From Scoparia ambigualis (Eukaryota > Arthropoda > Insecta > Lepidoptera > Crambidae), in assembly GCA_963921215.1 (NCBI GenBank), contig OY992501.1, positions 17,452,227-17,516,226 of the forward strand: a stretch of DNA of 64,000 bases. Reading direction: 5' to 3'. Shown piece after piece: positions 43,506 to 54,922 of this stretch (position 1 is its first letter; each line of letters opens with the position of its first letter). The notes under the pieces were generated by a model. The model was not told the DNA's origin and searched no databases. It saw nothing but the letters and a program-made list of their open reading frames with translations. Position numbers and translations under genes: made by a program.

Positions 43506-43869
43506 ATTTTACCTAAGTATATTTAAACGTTAATAAATCGCTAAAATATATAAAAAACAATAATACATAGGTCTTACAAAATACATGTTATTATAGTCTT
43601 TGGCGTCGCAAGCGTTCTAGGGCTGAGGTAGCGAATTCACATCGGGAAGGCGGTATGCTCGTTAGCCGGCTCTGTAAAATGAAGAAAAATAAATTTGTGT
43701 TTGATTGGATGTCGTTGGCTTATTTATATTGACATTATTAAATAAGGTTCGATTTTTTTCTTTTGGCATGCAAAGTAAGTCGACAGTGTTTTTAAATCTA
43801 TTCACACCTGGCCCGGACTGCCAGAAAGTGCAATTTCAAATGTGACTCGTTTATTTAGAACTAGCGGTC

Positions 43870-44062
43870 GCTCGCGGTTTCACCAGCGGGGTTCCCGTTC
43901 CCATAGGAATATCGGGATAAAAAGTATCCTACGTGTTAATGCAGGTTATAAACTATCTGTATGCCGAATTTAATCCAAATCCAATCAGTAGTTTTTACGA
44001 GAAAGAGTAACAAACATCCATCCATACTTACAAACTTTCGCGTTTATAATATTAGTAGGATT
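43870..44062 (+). repeat. Dispersed repeat, copy 2
   Basis: Same as 41630-41819 and slightly longer at the start (GGTCGCTCGCGGTTTCACC). Confidence 0.6.
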
Positions 44063-44789
44063 TGGAAGTGAAGGTAATTAAATAAATAGATATATACAAT
44101 TTATCTTATAGAATTTTATTATAATATAAATGTCAAAGTGAGTTTTTGATGTTGGTTTTTTTGTTAGGCTTTTGATAACTTTTAATATAGATTTGCACGT
44201 ACGATAAAGACAGTTACTTTTCCTGCGAAAAATATACGTGAGCGAAGCCGCGGACAAAAGTTAATAGGTACCTATAAAATCCAATTACTGGGCAATCTTA
44301 AAAAAAATAATGAAAAACCTAATAAGTGCAAAGAACAACTACCTATTTGTACAAAACCAACTCTAAAACTGCGAATTATATAACACCTGTTCCATACCTA
44401 ACTGCAAATATTGTTTTCTACCTATTTACTCATGTGCTTAGGGTATGTAACAATTTACAATCATCTATAACCCGAGTAAGGTCAAGAACATTGACCTTCT
44501 CGAAATAATAGGTGCAATTGTAAATAATTGGTCAATAACCTTGACCATAGAATACATAATAGTACAAGTACCGTACTACGGTTAGTGCTATGGGAATAAT
44601 TGTTATAATGCATCCTGGTACCCAATTGTACACGTGTTTATCAAAAGGAGTCCTATTACTGGGTAATTACTGCCTGTACGCCTTAAGCCGGCAGGCTGTA
44701 ATCATACCGTTGAATATCATTGATTATCAATTTTATAGGAAGTGAATAAGGTTCAATTTGTTGTAGCTGATGCGTGGGGCTCTACTGTC

Positions 44790-45360
44790 TTCACTTTTTA
44801 CAAGCTTTTATTTAACTTGCAATGTGTTTGATCGGATGGAATCTTGCAACTCAATTTTGAAGCAGATATCTTCAACCGATTGAGCTGAAATTTTGTATAC
44901 ACGTTCAGAATATTGTTGATACCTACCTTAAATTATTATCTTAGATCTCAATGTTGTGTACTGATATTCCGCAAATAAATTATTTATGACTGAAAATAAC
45001 TCGGAAAATAAAGTGACGTCACTCTAAATCCAATATGGCGGACGTCCAGGAATAACTTAAAAGTAAAAAATAAATTAAAATAAAAACCTTTTTAAAAAAC
45101 AAGCTTTTATTTAAATGCGCCAAAAAGAAAATAATAAACTTTGACTATCAACTTAAAACGTCATTACACAATTTTATATATTATAAAAGGTTAACAAGAT
45201 TTACTTGTGTAAATAAACAAGTAAATTAATTATCTTGATGTGATTGATTTTAACTATTAAAACTTTCAATATTATGTAAATACGAGTAAGTACATAAATC
45301 TCTCTACAACCTTTTATATCATATAAATTGTGTAATGACGTTATAAGTTAATAGTGAGAG
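44790..45360 (+). mobile_element. Composite repeat: ACAAGCTTTTATTTAACTTG start plus palindromic MITE copy 2
   Basis: 44795-44910 matches 48565-48700 (TTTGATCGGATGGAATCTTG, then ACCGATTGAGCTGAAATTTT). 45080-45360 matches the palindromic MITE at 17.7 kb, but its right arm is incomplete. Confidence 0.6.
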
Positions 45361-45477
45361 TTATAAAGTAAATGTAAATTTTAATCTAACTATGAGAAAT
45401 TCGAGATGCTCTAAGAGTTGATGAAAAGGCCCCTGTTGAAAGACTTGGAAAGGCTTTAAGGTATGTGATCTTAATAG

Positions 45478-45688
45478 ATTTCGATGGACTGAAGCTACGT
45501 TGCCTCCGATTTCTAGAAATTGGGAGGCAATGGCGACTGTAGGTACAATGCTTTTACGGGAATTGGAAATGGCTAACAGAAGTTTCATGCACAAAAGTTC
45601 CATGCACAGAAGTTCGAATACTCCAAATGGCCTATATGATCACAGAGGACATGAAAGGACTGATTTCCAAGACGACTTGTTCGTGTGA
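45478..45688 (+). CDS. Unrecognised open segment, possible terminal exon
   Basis: From an AG at 45476-45477, about 70 codons run to TGA: FRWTEATLPPISRNWEAM, then RELEMANRSF, then repeated MH(K/R)SS. It could be the cytosolic tail of a membrane protein encoded on this strand, but no motif proves it. The acceptor is weak and no transmembrane exons were found between 41973 and here. Confidence 0.25.
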
Positions 45689-46489
45689 TGATCGAAGTGG
45701 AAATTCGAATGTACAGTCAGATTAATGTGCCCTAAACAAACAATATTATATTATGCAAAACCAACTCGCTGGGGAAAAAGCTTGATTAACGCAATTGAAA
45801 CGAAAATGTATAATTTTCAGTTGGCTCAACTATATAATTGTCATTTGCTTAATTACCTACGTATAAAAATAACAAATGTTCTTTGTTAATATATATAAGT
45901 AAGAGTATTTAATGTTAAAGAAATGTTAAGTGATTATAAACATTCGTACTTACATTAGATTAAGTACAAAGGAGTACTTATTTACTACTCTAAATTTTTA
46001 TCACCAATAAATATTTAAAAGTAAAGTCACCGCCATAGAAAAAATGTCGCCGTTTTCCTATGTCTGTAGCTCCGTTTTCTAATCCACGCAATAGATTTAA
46101 CACGGGTTTCACTGTTAGAAAGATCGATAAAGGACGATTTTTTTATAATTTGTAGATATTTTGTACCAAATATTAGTAATTTATTATACCTATTTAATAT
46201 TAAACTATAAATGTTAACCATTGAATTTCTTTTCAAATGAGCCGTCCTATTAAGTGTAAAGAACAACTACTTATATCAACGGGATACACTCTGAAATTGC
46301 AAAAAATTATGTGCTATTTTTTATGCTTGTTATTCGACCTAAATTAGCGATTCGAAGCGTTTTCATATTGCGATTTTAGAGAAATTGCTCACAATCTAAT
46401 TATAGTTATTCGTTGCATTAATTGGTTTAGCCGGCTATAGGATTATACACCTATTACCAAACACCCGGTAAAACCAATGAACTTGTTTG

Positions 46490-46626
46490 TACACGACAAC
46501 AACCATCAACCCGCATTGGGCCAGCGTGATGGGTTATGGCCTAATAGCTCCACGTGCTATAGTCTACGTAGGAGGCTTGTGCCTGCAATCGGACGTTTAT
46601 AGCACAGGCTGGTGATGATGATGATG
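46490..46626 (+). repeat. RTE-tail SINE fragment
   Basis: AACCCGCATTGGGCCAGCGTG, then GGCTTGTGCCTGCAATCGG, then GGCTGGTGATGATGATGATG. 5'-truncated copy of the SINE at 27.5 kb. Confidence 0.7.
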
Positions 46627-46844
46627 AACTTGTTTGTGTGTTTTGAACACACTAGTGCTGCACAGCATTTGAATAGAGTGCCCAGTGCAAGCTTTTTTCA
46701 CCATACGTCCACGTTAACTTTTTAACTCACCTCGTTTTACATCAAGAAGTGCTTTAGGTAAGCCGCCATACATATTCTCGTTTTCACTAATGAATGTTAG
46801 AAAATGGCAAAGCAATTAGGATGTGCGCTAATATGCGATCTATG

Positions 46845-46960
46845 AGGAGTTCTATGGCGCAGCGGCTATCGGTGTGACGGATCAGTTAACTTTCGCAATG
46901 AAAGCCTTTGGATGGATGAGCAAAGGATAATGGGAAGTGTTGGGCCCACCAATCAATAGA
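46845..46960 (+). repeat. Degraded 5S-like SINE head
   Basis: TCTATGGCGCAGCGGCTATCGG and CTTTCGCAATGAAAGCCTTT.GATGGATGAGC align with the head of the SINE at 27.5 kb, strongly diverged. Confidence 0.5.
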
Positions 46961-47204
46961 AATAAAATACTCATGAATGAATAGGTATTTTTATGCAGAA
47001 TAAAACTTATTACGACTAAGGTCAAACGTCAGTACTTTCTGAGTTATACTAAGTACTTATTATACTGCCATAAAATTAACGATCGTAGTTTTAATTTTAC
47101 TTCATTGTAAAATAAACATTACTCAGGCTCAAACAGTATCGTGTGTAGCCATTGCTTATCTCCCTGCATACCTGCTCCCCTCCCTTCCTGCCGCGCCGTC
47201 GTCA

Positions 47205-47440
47205 GGATTTCCCTCAATTAACCGAAGACGACGTAATGTTTCTTGCTTTGGGTTCGTACCACATGAAGTTAGCAAAGCCATATTGTAGTGAATATCTTCG
47301 AGACGGTTTACTCGTCATAGAAATATACAGAGGAAACGAATTGCATAATCTTAAAGAATATAATATACCAGCAGAGAATGTGTGTTTGCTGCGTGGAATA
47401 CTTCATATATATCTTGCGCTCACATCATATCTATGGTTTG
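47205..47440 (+). pseudogene. Fragment resembling a SWIM-type, transposon-associated protein
   Basis: An open frame reads FPQLTEDDVMFLALGSYHMK, then AKPYCSEYLRDG, then LLRG before losing sense. From memory, a (L)TE.D(L/V)..(L)ALG(S/T)Y..K.A..Y block precedes a Q(S)RH segment in a group of insect proteins with SWIM zinc fingers; here that segment is degraded. This is recalled similarity only. Confidence 0.3.
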
Positions 47441-47589
47441 ATACCTATGGTTTGATACCTATGAGTTAGGAGACACCAACTTTTTGGGGCCCGGTGGATC
47501 TTTTTAACGTTGTAAGTAACTGTCATTGATGTCCGGAACAAATAATAAATATTTTTTGTTTTTAAGTGAAATACGTGTATTATTACTAT

Positions 47590-47790
47590 TAGGCGATCAA
47601 CGGACTAAAGACTGCACATACATCCAGCAGTTTAGAGCAGCGATAGGCTCAACACCTGTCACGCTGAGCACATGTGCAGTCGCTATTTGGTGAAAAGTGG
47701 ACTATAGTAGAGGATTGCTTTTGCTGTCCGCACTAGTCTCTGACTAACCCTTTGGGGATAATCGTCATGGTTTTATGTATGTATGTATTA
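47590..47790 (+). repeat. Interspersed repeat family 1, copy
   Basis: GGCGATCAACGGACTAAAGAC through CACGCTGAGCACATGTGC to CTAACCCTTTGGGGATAATCG and a (GTAT)n tail at 47772-47787. The 5' part is missing. Confidence 0.75.
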
Positions 47791-48206
47791 CTGTTTTATC
47801 TTATAAATAAGTATACTTATAGAACCAATATGTTATACTGAGACGACTTTATCACGTCGTATCTCGGAGAGTACTAATATTAGAACATAGGTTTGTAAAT
47901 AGTGCCACTAGTGAACTATTAATCTAATTGGTGCATTTGGACAGGTGAACTAGTCATAGGTGCATTTGGACAGATGAACTAGAACGTATAACATTGCGCG
48001 ATTTGAATGGTATATAAATTTATTATAATTTAATTAAAACAATTTTTGTTTATGTAAGAATTTAAAGTACCTATTAAGTTGACAGATTTTAACGCGATAT
48101 GCTTCACCTTCAATTTCTGCAGGTAATCTAAATTATGGCGTGATTCTTTGTTTCTGCGAGATCTCGTGAAACAGTTACGTTCAATTGTTTTATTTTTTTA
48201 ATTTTA

Positions 48207-48290
48207 GTGATATAACATTATAATCTTTATGATTATAATGTTATATCACTAATGATATAACATTATAATCATAAAGATTATATAGAATGA
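48207..48290. repeat. Nested AT-rich palindromes
   Basis: A perfect hairpin (TAGTGATATAACATTATAATC, loop TTTAT, and complement, 48207-48253) is followed by a further direct copy of GATATAACATTATAATCATAAAG, so the segment can form alternative hairpins. Confidence 0.85.
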
Positions 48291-48559
48291 TAAAGATTAA
48301 TGATTCGAAATATTAAATTAGCACGGGACTTGCTAAACCAGAGATCGTTATTTTTTATTAGTGGTACGAGTAGCTCTATTCCACGAATATTAATAGTATA
48401 ATATTAAGTGAAGGTGCAGCGGAGGAGGTATCATGGCTGTTTACATACAGCCTTTTCACTCCATATATTCTTTTTATCATATGCTCCAGAAGGCCTACAA
48501 CGAAACGCCACCTACAGTAAGAATGATATACCCGCTGTAGTTTTCAAAGTTAGTAAAGC

Positions 48560-49140
48560 TTGTTGTTTTTACAAGCTTTTATTTAACTTGCAATGTATGT
48601 ATGTATGTAGGTATGTATGTCTTGTTCGGGTGGAATTTTGCAACTCAATTTTGATCCACTTCCCGACTACCGATTGAGCTGAAATTTGCATACATGTGTA
48701 AATCGCGTGACAATGCAATATTATGATGCCATGGTGCTGATCTGATGATGGAGCTGGAAGGTGGCCATAGGAACTTCGCAATGAAACAACACAACCTCAT
48801 CGAGTTTGGGCTCGCTTAAATCGTCTTGACAAATAGTTTGTCTTTCAATGGTAAGCAGGGTCTGATGATGGAGCTGGAAGGTGGTCATAGGAACTCTGTA
48901 ATGAAACAACGCAACCCCATCGAGTTTCGGCTCGTTTCATTCGTCTTGACGAGTACTTTGGTGCTAGATGGTAACCAGGGTCTGATGATGGAGCTGGAAT
49001 GTGGCCATAGGAACTCAGTTATTAAACGACATAACCCCATCGAGTTTGGGCTCGTTTGATTCGTCTTGACGAGTACTTTGGTGCTAGATGGTAACCAGGA
49101 TCTGGTGATGGAGCTGGAAGGTGGCCATAGGAACATAGGA
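48560..49140 (+). repeat. Repeat with 120-bp tandem units
   Basis: After a (TATG)n-containing start like that at 44.8 kb, TCTGATGATGGAGCTGGAA recurs at 48741, 48861, 48981 and (one change) 49101, exactly 120 bp apart. Because 120 is a multiple of three, several frames stay open on both strands, which explains the short ORFs; I do not call them genes. Confidence 0.85.
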
Positions 49141-49184
49141 AGAAAAACGTGTCCAGGGATACATAACTAAAAAGTTTAAAAAAA

Positions 49185-49545
49185 TTTAATTAAAAAAACC
49201 TTTTTAAAAACAAGCCTTTAATTTTATGCGCTAAAATGAAAAAATAAACTTTTACTTTAAAACTTTTACCATCAACTTTATTATACTTACACAATTTATA
49301 TGATATAGAAGGTTGTCGCGAGATTTACTATGTACTATATGTGTAAATAAACAAGTAAATTAATTAACTTGATGTGAGTGATTTCTACTATTTATAAATT
49401 TTGCTATCTCAGAAAATACGAGACCTTTTATATCATATATAAACTGTGTATAATAAAGTGGATAGTAAAAGTTTTAAAGTAAAAGTTTATTTTTTTCATT
49501 TTAGCGCATATAAATAAAAGCTTGTTATTAAAAAGGTTTTTTTAC
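49185..49545. mobile_element. Palindromic MITE, copy 3
   Basis: Both arms present: CCTTTTTAAAAACAAGCC at the left, GCTTGTTATTAAAAAGG at the right, and inner TATATGATATAGAAGG and its complement. It is directly followed by the repeat at 49562-49690. Confidence 0.75.
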
Positions 49546-49561
49546 TTAAATTTTTTGTAGT

Positions 49562-49690
49562 TGATTTTAAATATCGATTTTGAGTTTGTATTCTTAGATA
49601 ATATATTTGTGAAACACAGCATACACTTAATTCTTAAGAAAACCAACTAAATAAAAGTCCTAAGTAAAACAATTTTAAAACGATTAACGA
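49562..49690 (-). repeat. Inverted partner of 16050-16185
   Basis: GAGTTTGTATTCTTAGA, then TTCTTAAGAAAACCAACTAA, then AAAACAATTTTAAAAC match the 16-kb repeat in reverse complement. Confidence 0.6.
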
Positions 49691-49944
49691 TGTTCAATCG
49701 TTAATCCGTTTGGCATGAGAATCCATTATTCTCACAATTGATTTGGAGACATCCCAGCCCTAGAGCACAACTGTCAAAATGCACCTATTAAATTAGTATT
49801 ACTATAATGTTCAGCATAAAAAGTTCTATCCAACGATATATCACATGTTATTATTGAGGTATAGGCCCAGACTCCATACATTTACGCCCATTTGATTGTC
49901 CTTTCAATTAAACATCTCGAGCTCCTCCTCCTCTATTAACAGTG

Positions 49945-50175
49945 TCGCGTAGCGGTGAAAGAATACTACCACCGTCTTTCTTCCCTTGGGTATCGTAAAA
50001 GGCGACTAACGGACTAAAGACTGCACATACATCCTACAGTTTAGAGCGGCAATGGGCTCACCACCTGTCACGCTTAGCACATGTGAAAAGTGGTGAAAAG
50101 TGGAATAATGGTAGATGACTGCTTTGACTGACCTCATTGCCTAGTTTACCCTTCGGAGATAAAAGTCGTGACGAA
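49945..50175 (+). repeat. Interspersed repeat family 1, near-complete copy
   Basis: GTGTCGCGTAGCGGTGAAAG through GTAAAAGGCGACTAACGGAC and GCACATGTG, with an internal deletion, to TTACCCTTCGGAGATAA. Confidence 0.75.
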
Positions 50176-50211
50176 TGTTTGTAGCTTCTCTCCCTGTTTC
50201 GGAAGCTTGTA

Positions 50212-50345
50212 AAGTCCACAAACCCGCATTGGGCCAGCGTGGTGTGTAATGGCCATTGAGGTACAATATGGCCCTGTCTTCCCATGTTCTGTTGTCCGTG
50301 TAAGGCCTTGTTCCCAGCAGTAGGACGTTAATAGGCTCATGATGA
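50212..50345 (+). repeat. RTE-tail SINE fragment
   Basis: AACCCGCATTGGGCCAGCGTG, then CAGTAGGACGTTAATAGGCTC, then ATGATGA. It directly follows repeat family 1, as the 27-kb SINE adjoins another copy of it. Confidence 0.7.
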
Positions 50346-50399
50346 ATGTGGGTGCGTATCATTTCATATAATGACAAATGAACTGATTTCAAAGTACAT

Positions 50400-51970
50400 A
50401 ACGTTCATTGGATATAATTTTTACTTGTTCTAAATACACTTCCTGTAACAACATTACGTATATTATTCATTTGATATAATACTCATATTCTCTAATAACT
50501 TTTCTATAAAGCTATATTGGTAGAATAATAATATTCTTTAACTTCATTTGATATTAATATTGCTTAAAAATTAAAATAGCATTTGAACTCTAAATTGATT
50601 TCAAATATTGTCTTAAAAAGTTAATACGTTGTATTTTCGTTAAGGTTGTGCTAAAAAAGTCAGTGACAGAAACGAATCGCGGCAAAACCAACTCCACGTA
50701 GACTTGTCTGCCTTACGCTAGAGTGTAATTAAAGCCCGCGTAGGCGTGGTGGGGCGAGGCGGCTCGCGAGCTAAGGAGCAGGTGAGTCTAACGCTCGCCG
50801 CCGTAGCCGAGGCTGGCTGGCGTAACCGACCAGCAAACCAAAGCTGCGCCCAACCAGCAAACAAGTCATATAAATGAAGGGTTATACGACTTTTATATCA
50901 TATAGGAGTTTTATATTGGTTATTGACTAATTCTGTTATCGTATAGACGTTACGTTGTACATCTGACGATTAAGTCGTCTAAGCTAATAGTCTAATTACA
51001 ACCTCGAATAAACGTTTTATCAACTAAATTATACAACAATAATATAAAGGTCTTAACTAAAACGTTTATTTGACAACCGTCTAAATCGTAGGAACGGTTT
51101 AGACGTAAAAAGGTTTTTTTAGCTATAATTATTATAGCTATAATTATCATCTAAACACATTGTCAGTCTAAAAATGTTTTTAAAAAACCTTAATAAAAAG
51201 ATTATATAGTAAAATTATGGTTAACTTCAATATAACATAAAGTTCTTAGTGTAAATATTATATGCCTTAATATAAGATTTTAATTAAACAAAATTAACAA
51301 AATTACGTTTTGTCGTTTTATGAGAATTTCATTACGTTTTTTTATTTACGTTTAAATAAAAACGACAAAAATTGGACATTAGTAACTGGAAACGATATAA
51401 ACGAAGTGGAACTTGCAGAAGAAGAGGAACTGGTCTACATCTAAGATAACCACCATGTTCGTGTTTAAAAAAAATAAAATTTTAAAGATACCCACCTTTT
51501 ATTAGATTAGAAAATAAAAATACACTACTACGATTTTGTTTATATTAGGGGTTTCTTTTAGTTTTAAGAAACCCTAAAACAAATAGCAATGGCGCTCGTT
51601 TGCAGTCGTTTTAAAAACATCTACTTGAGTCTTAGAGCATTAAAGTTGGTTTAATGCTCTAAGACTTTAGTGAAAGTTATATTACAATCAAATAACAGTC
51701 TACTGATGGCTGACCTTAAGCGTATAAAACAATTTAAAAATGATATTGTATAAGTATTAACGAAATTTCGGATATTTTTACAGAGTTACAGTAAAAAACT
51801 AAATATCATACAACATTCCCATAAAAAATTAGACGTCATCTTGAATTTAGCAACTGCACAATATAGATTTAATATTAATTTCAATAATATACCTACCATT
51901 TAAACTTAACTTGTTTTATTTCACAAAAACCACAACAAAACAAAAATTTTGTGAACCGAAAGGATTAAAG
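50400..51970. other. AT-rich stretch; no supported gene
   Basis: A perfect 14-bp-arm hairpin (CTTAGAGCATTAAA) lies at 51632-51664 and a GCTATAATTATTATAGC palindrome at 51121-51137. A 45-codon open segment to 51442 ends in an acidic stretch (VELAEEEELVYI) with no start or acceptor. Confidence 0.45.
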
Positions 51971-51973
51971 GCA

Positions 51974-53165
51974 AATCAAAGTCAAAGTCAAAGTCAAATT
52001 ATTTATTCAATGTAAACCTTTACAGGCACTTATTGACGTCAATACTAATAATAATAAAAAACAGTTAACTAACTTATAGTTAAGACTTAATAATTAATCT
52101 AACGAGCTATTATAGTCTGTGCCAGACAAATGCGCACTGCTACCCCCAGTACCACTGCACGCCGAAACAGAATCGCGTCGAACCGAAATATAAGCCGTGG
52201 TCATAGAATTGTGTAATATGATTTCCAATTATCGTATTGATACTGTGGTAAGTAATATAAATTGGAGTTATTGAAGTAAAATAAAGTAGCGGCTGAAATG
52301 AGTTTTGGAAAACATTAGTACCTAACCAATAAGGTTGACATTTTTAATCATTCAAATATCCTTTTTTATAAAAACTTAAGCATAAAAAAACGTCAAAAAT
52401 TAAAAAGCATAAACTTGTGTGTTTTAAAATTGTTTCGTTATTCGTCTTGGTACAAGCACAGAATCACTAATACTACTACCGTACAGAAGGTTCACCCTCC
52501 AACGACCCCCACGCGAAACTGAAACCTATCTCGTGACCCGAGCGTTCATATTCCGATAAGCACAGCCGACTCGATATCGATTTGACGTCCGTCAGGAGCG
52601 CAGGGTTTACGCGCGCGCGTAGGGATTACGAGTTAAGAGGAAACACCACGCCGACGCGGCACCCAAAACTCCCACACCAAACACAGAAAAACGACGCCCC
52701 GCAGCCCCCCTCCAAAACCGGACCAACCTCCACCACCCCTTCAGCAACGGTTAAAGAAAGAGACCCTTCACGTCCATATGCTTGATTCCTTTGCATTAAG
52801 TCATTTATTTAATAACCAGGAGCCTTCAAAATTAAGCGAAATCACTTCGTTTTAAGGCGTCTTCAGAAACATTAGGTAACTCGTTTAAAAAAAAAAAATC
52901 AAACACACAGACACAGAAAACCTCCTCCCCCAACCGACGCTTAAATAAAAATTGGTCCACCTCTGAAGGAGGAAACAGGGGACCACGAAACGCCGCTCCC
53001 CCGCGCCCCGCATGAGAATCCCGAACGCCACGCCGACGCAGTGTTTCCTCTCAAGGCTAGATAGATCGCGCTTTAAGTTTTTTCAAACCATCTGAGACAT
53101 AGAAAATAATGGTTTAAATTCTGGAAAAAAAAAATGTATTAGTTAAGGATCCAATCTATTCAAAG
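51974..53165 (-). mobile_element. Copy 2 of the (TTTGAC)n-tailed repeat, inverted, with a nested MITE
   Basis: Reverse complement of 8644-10487 minus the 876-bp insertion. It shares AATCGCGTCGAACCGAAATA, GCGAAACTGAAACC and CGATATCGATTTGACGTCC. The tail is at the plus-strand left end (AAAGTCAAAGTCAAAGTC). Confidence 0.7.
52637..53050. mobile_element. 414-bp insertion with GAGGAAACAC termini at a TTAA
   Basis: The empty paralogue at 9.6 kb has a single TTAA (GAG-TTAA-GGCTAG read on the minus strand). Here TTAA and TCAA flank an insert whose ends GAGGAAACAC and GTGTTTCCTC are inverted, with CCACGCCGACGC just inside each end in direct orientation. TTAA targeting suits piggyBac or Kolobok MITEs. 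The centre is C-rich and has no ORF. Confidence 0.75.
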
Positions 53166-54410
53166 TCTCATTCAGTTACAAAATCCAATAAACATCACTC
53201 GATAAAAAAAAAATAATAATAATAATAATAATAAATAAGTGGTAGTGTTGGCGCTTAAGGCACCAACATGCGACGAGGTTAAAGGCTGAAGGCAGGAAGG
53301 CTGAAGGAAGGAATGACTTACCGGGAGCAGCTGGTTGATCTGGGGCGATCGGGTGTCGCCGGTAGGTACGGGCGATTGGCGCTAACGGCGCGGGCGTTGC
53401 AGCGGGCTTTCGCTGGTGAGGGCGGTAGCACACACACTTCACTTTAGGGCACTGGTCGTAGGCGTTTGAGGGGTAGTTGAGCTGGTAAACAAAGCGCTCT
53501 CAATTCACATACACTTAACACATGGTTGTTCACGGGCTGAGTTCTTGCGCGCGCGCGCGTGGGTTCTCTATGAACAGTCGGAGCACACTGCCGTTGCGAC
53601 AGCGCCGGCGGCGCGGACGAACACTTCGTCTAGTATAATTGTCACCTCGCTGTGATTGGCCGATCATTCGTTGCACATTCGTTGCACCAATATGCACCTT
53701 AATTGACCGGCGCAGAGACGGTTATCCGTTGCGCTGTGGCGCGAACAGGTAGATTTAGATCAATCACACTCAACCACATTCACATCACCATCAATCGAAC
53801 CAGACCACCGACGCCACGTCCCCAACCCAACCCCTACCACCCCCACCACTCCCCATCCCCGATCCTACGGGGGCAAACCAACATCGCGTCGCGTCGCGCC
53901 GGCCATATTCACTTCCGATCCAGCCTGCCTACGCGATACGACGCGACACCGGTTGACCCCCACAGGACCGAGGACAAAAAATGACGAGGGTAGCAGAAGC
54001 CAGGCTAGGGACGACAGCATCGGCACAAGTCCAACTCGATCGACAGTGATGCGAATGCAACTGAATACGACTGATCCAAATAATTCGCAGATAAATTAGC
54101 AGAGAATCCTATATATAAAGTCTATAAATATAGGCAATAAAACCTATAAAACGCGCCGCTTCGCTGTTATACCCGTCCCGTACCGTCGTACCATCGAGAG
54201 AGCGAGAGAGAAGCCGCGAGAGAGAAATACCTGGCCTTAAGCGACGACGCGCGACGTGGAGCGTGAGAGCCGAGCGGCAACCTTTACTGTCATACGCCTA
54301 GGCGGCCTTCCTGGGAGGCACGCCGGCCGAACGTACCTAAACTGCAGCACCCCACTGGTACAAATGGGGTAAAAGACCCTTCATGCACATCTAGCTGGCA
54401 CAGACCATAA
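53166..54410. other. GC-richer stretch with promoter-like and splice-like signals
   Basis: On the minus strand a 41-codon open segment (53442-53320, starting MKCVCYRPHQRKPAA) meets a GTAAGT donor at about 53319, and a long T-run plus CAG acceptor lies at about 53127. Upstream are an alternating CG run (53548-53562) and an inverted CCAAT (TGATTGGCCG). It could be the spliced 5' leader of a retroelement or gene. A (TAA)n microsatellite is at 53215-53236. From 53.7 to 54.4 kb no gene is seen. Confidence 0.35.
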
Positions 54411-54922
54411 CCTACTCTACCTACATTTTTTTTTTTTTTTTTACCCGGTGTAATCCCTGCTTATGGATTCCAGCAGCCTCCAGAAGGGAGGCATTCCCGG
54501 GCATGCTGGCCAGACACACAAACATCCGCAGGAGCACGCCCGCATTCCGCGAGCATGCACCGCAGACACCCACAATTTGCTGGTGCGGGACCCCTCAATG
54601 GTTCACTTCGAGAAGGCCTGATGACACGACGGCCAGTTTGGTCGTCTAGCCATCCTGCCTCCCATCATTGCGTCCCCGGGAGTCCCGCACCAGCCCCACA
54701 CGAATTATGACACACAACCACAAACATCCGCACGACGCGAGCACAACACGACACTTGGCCGCACCTTCCATCAGACCCACCGAGCACCTGGGGTGGTATA
54801 ATTAAATACCCATACCGCTGCCCGGCAATCGGAGCCACAACAACACACAGCATACAGCACCTACACAAGACATAAAACATTCATTCCGACGAAACACAAA
54901 GACATAAAACGAGGAAACGCCC

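Noticed and set aside
48569..49136. Several ORFs on both strands
   Set aside because: They are a by-product of the 120-bp tandem repeats, whose period is a multiple of three.
51300..51442. Small exon ending in VELAEEEELVYI
   Set aside because: No start codon, no acceptor and no recognised similarity.
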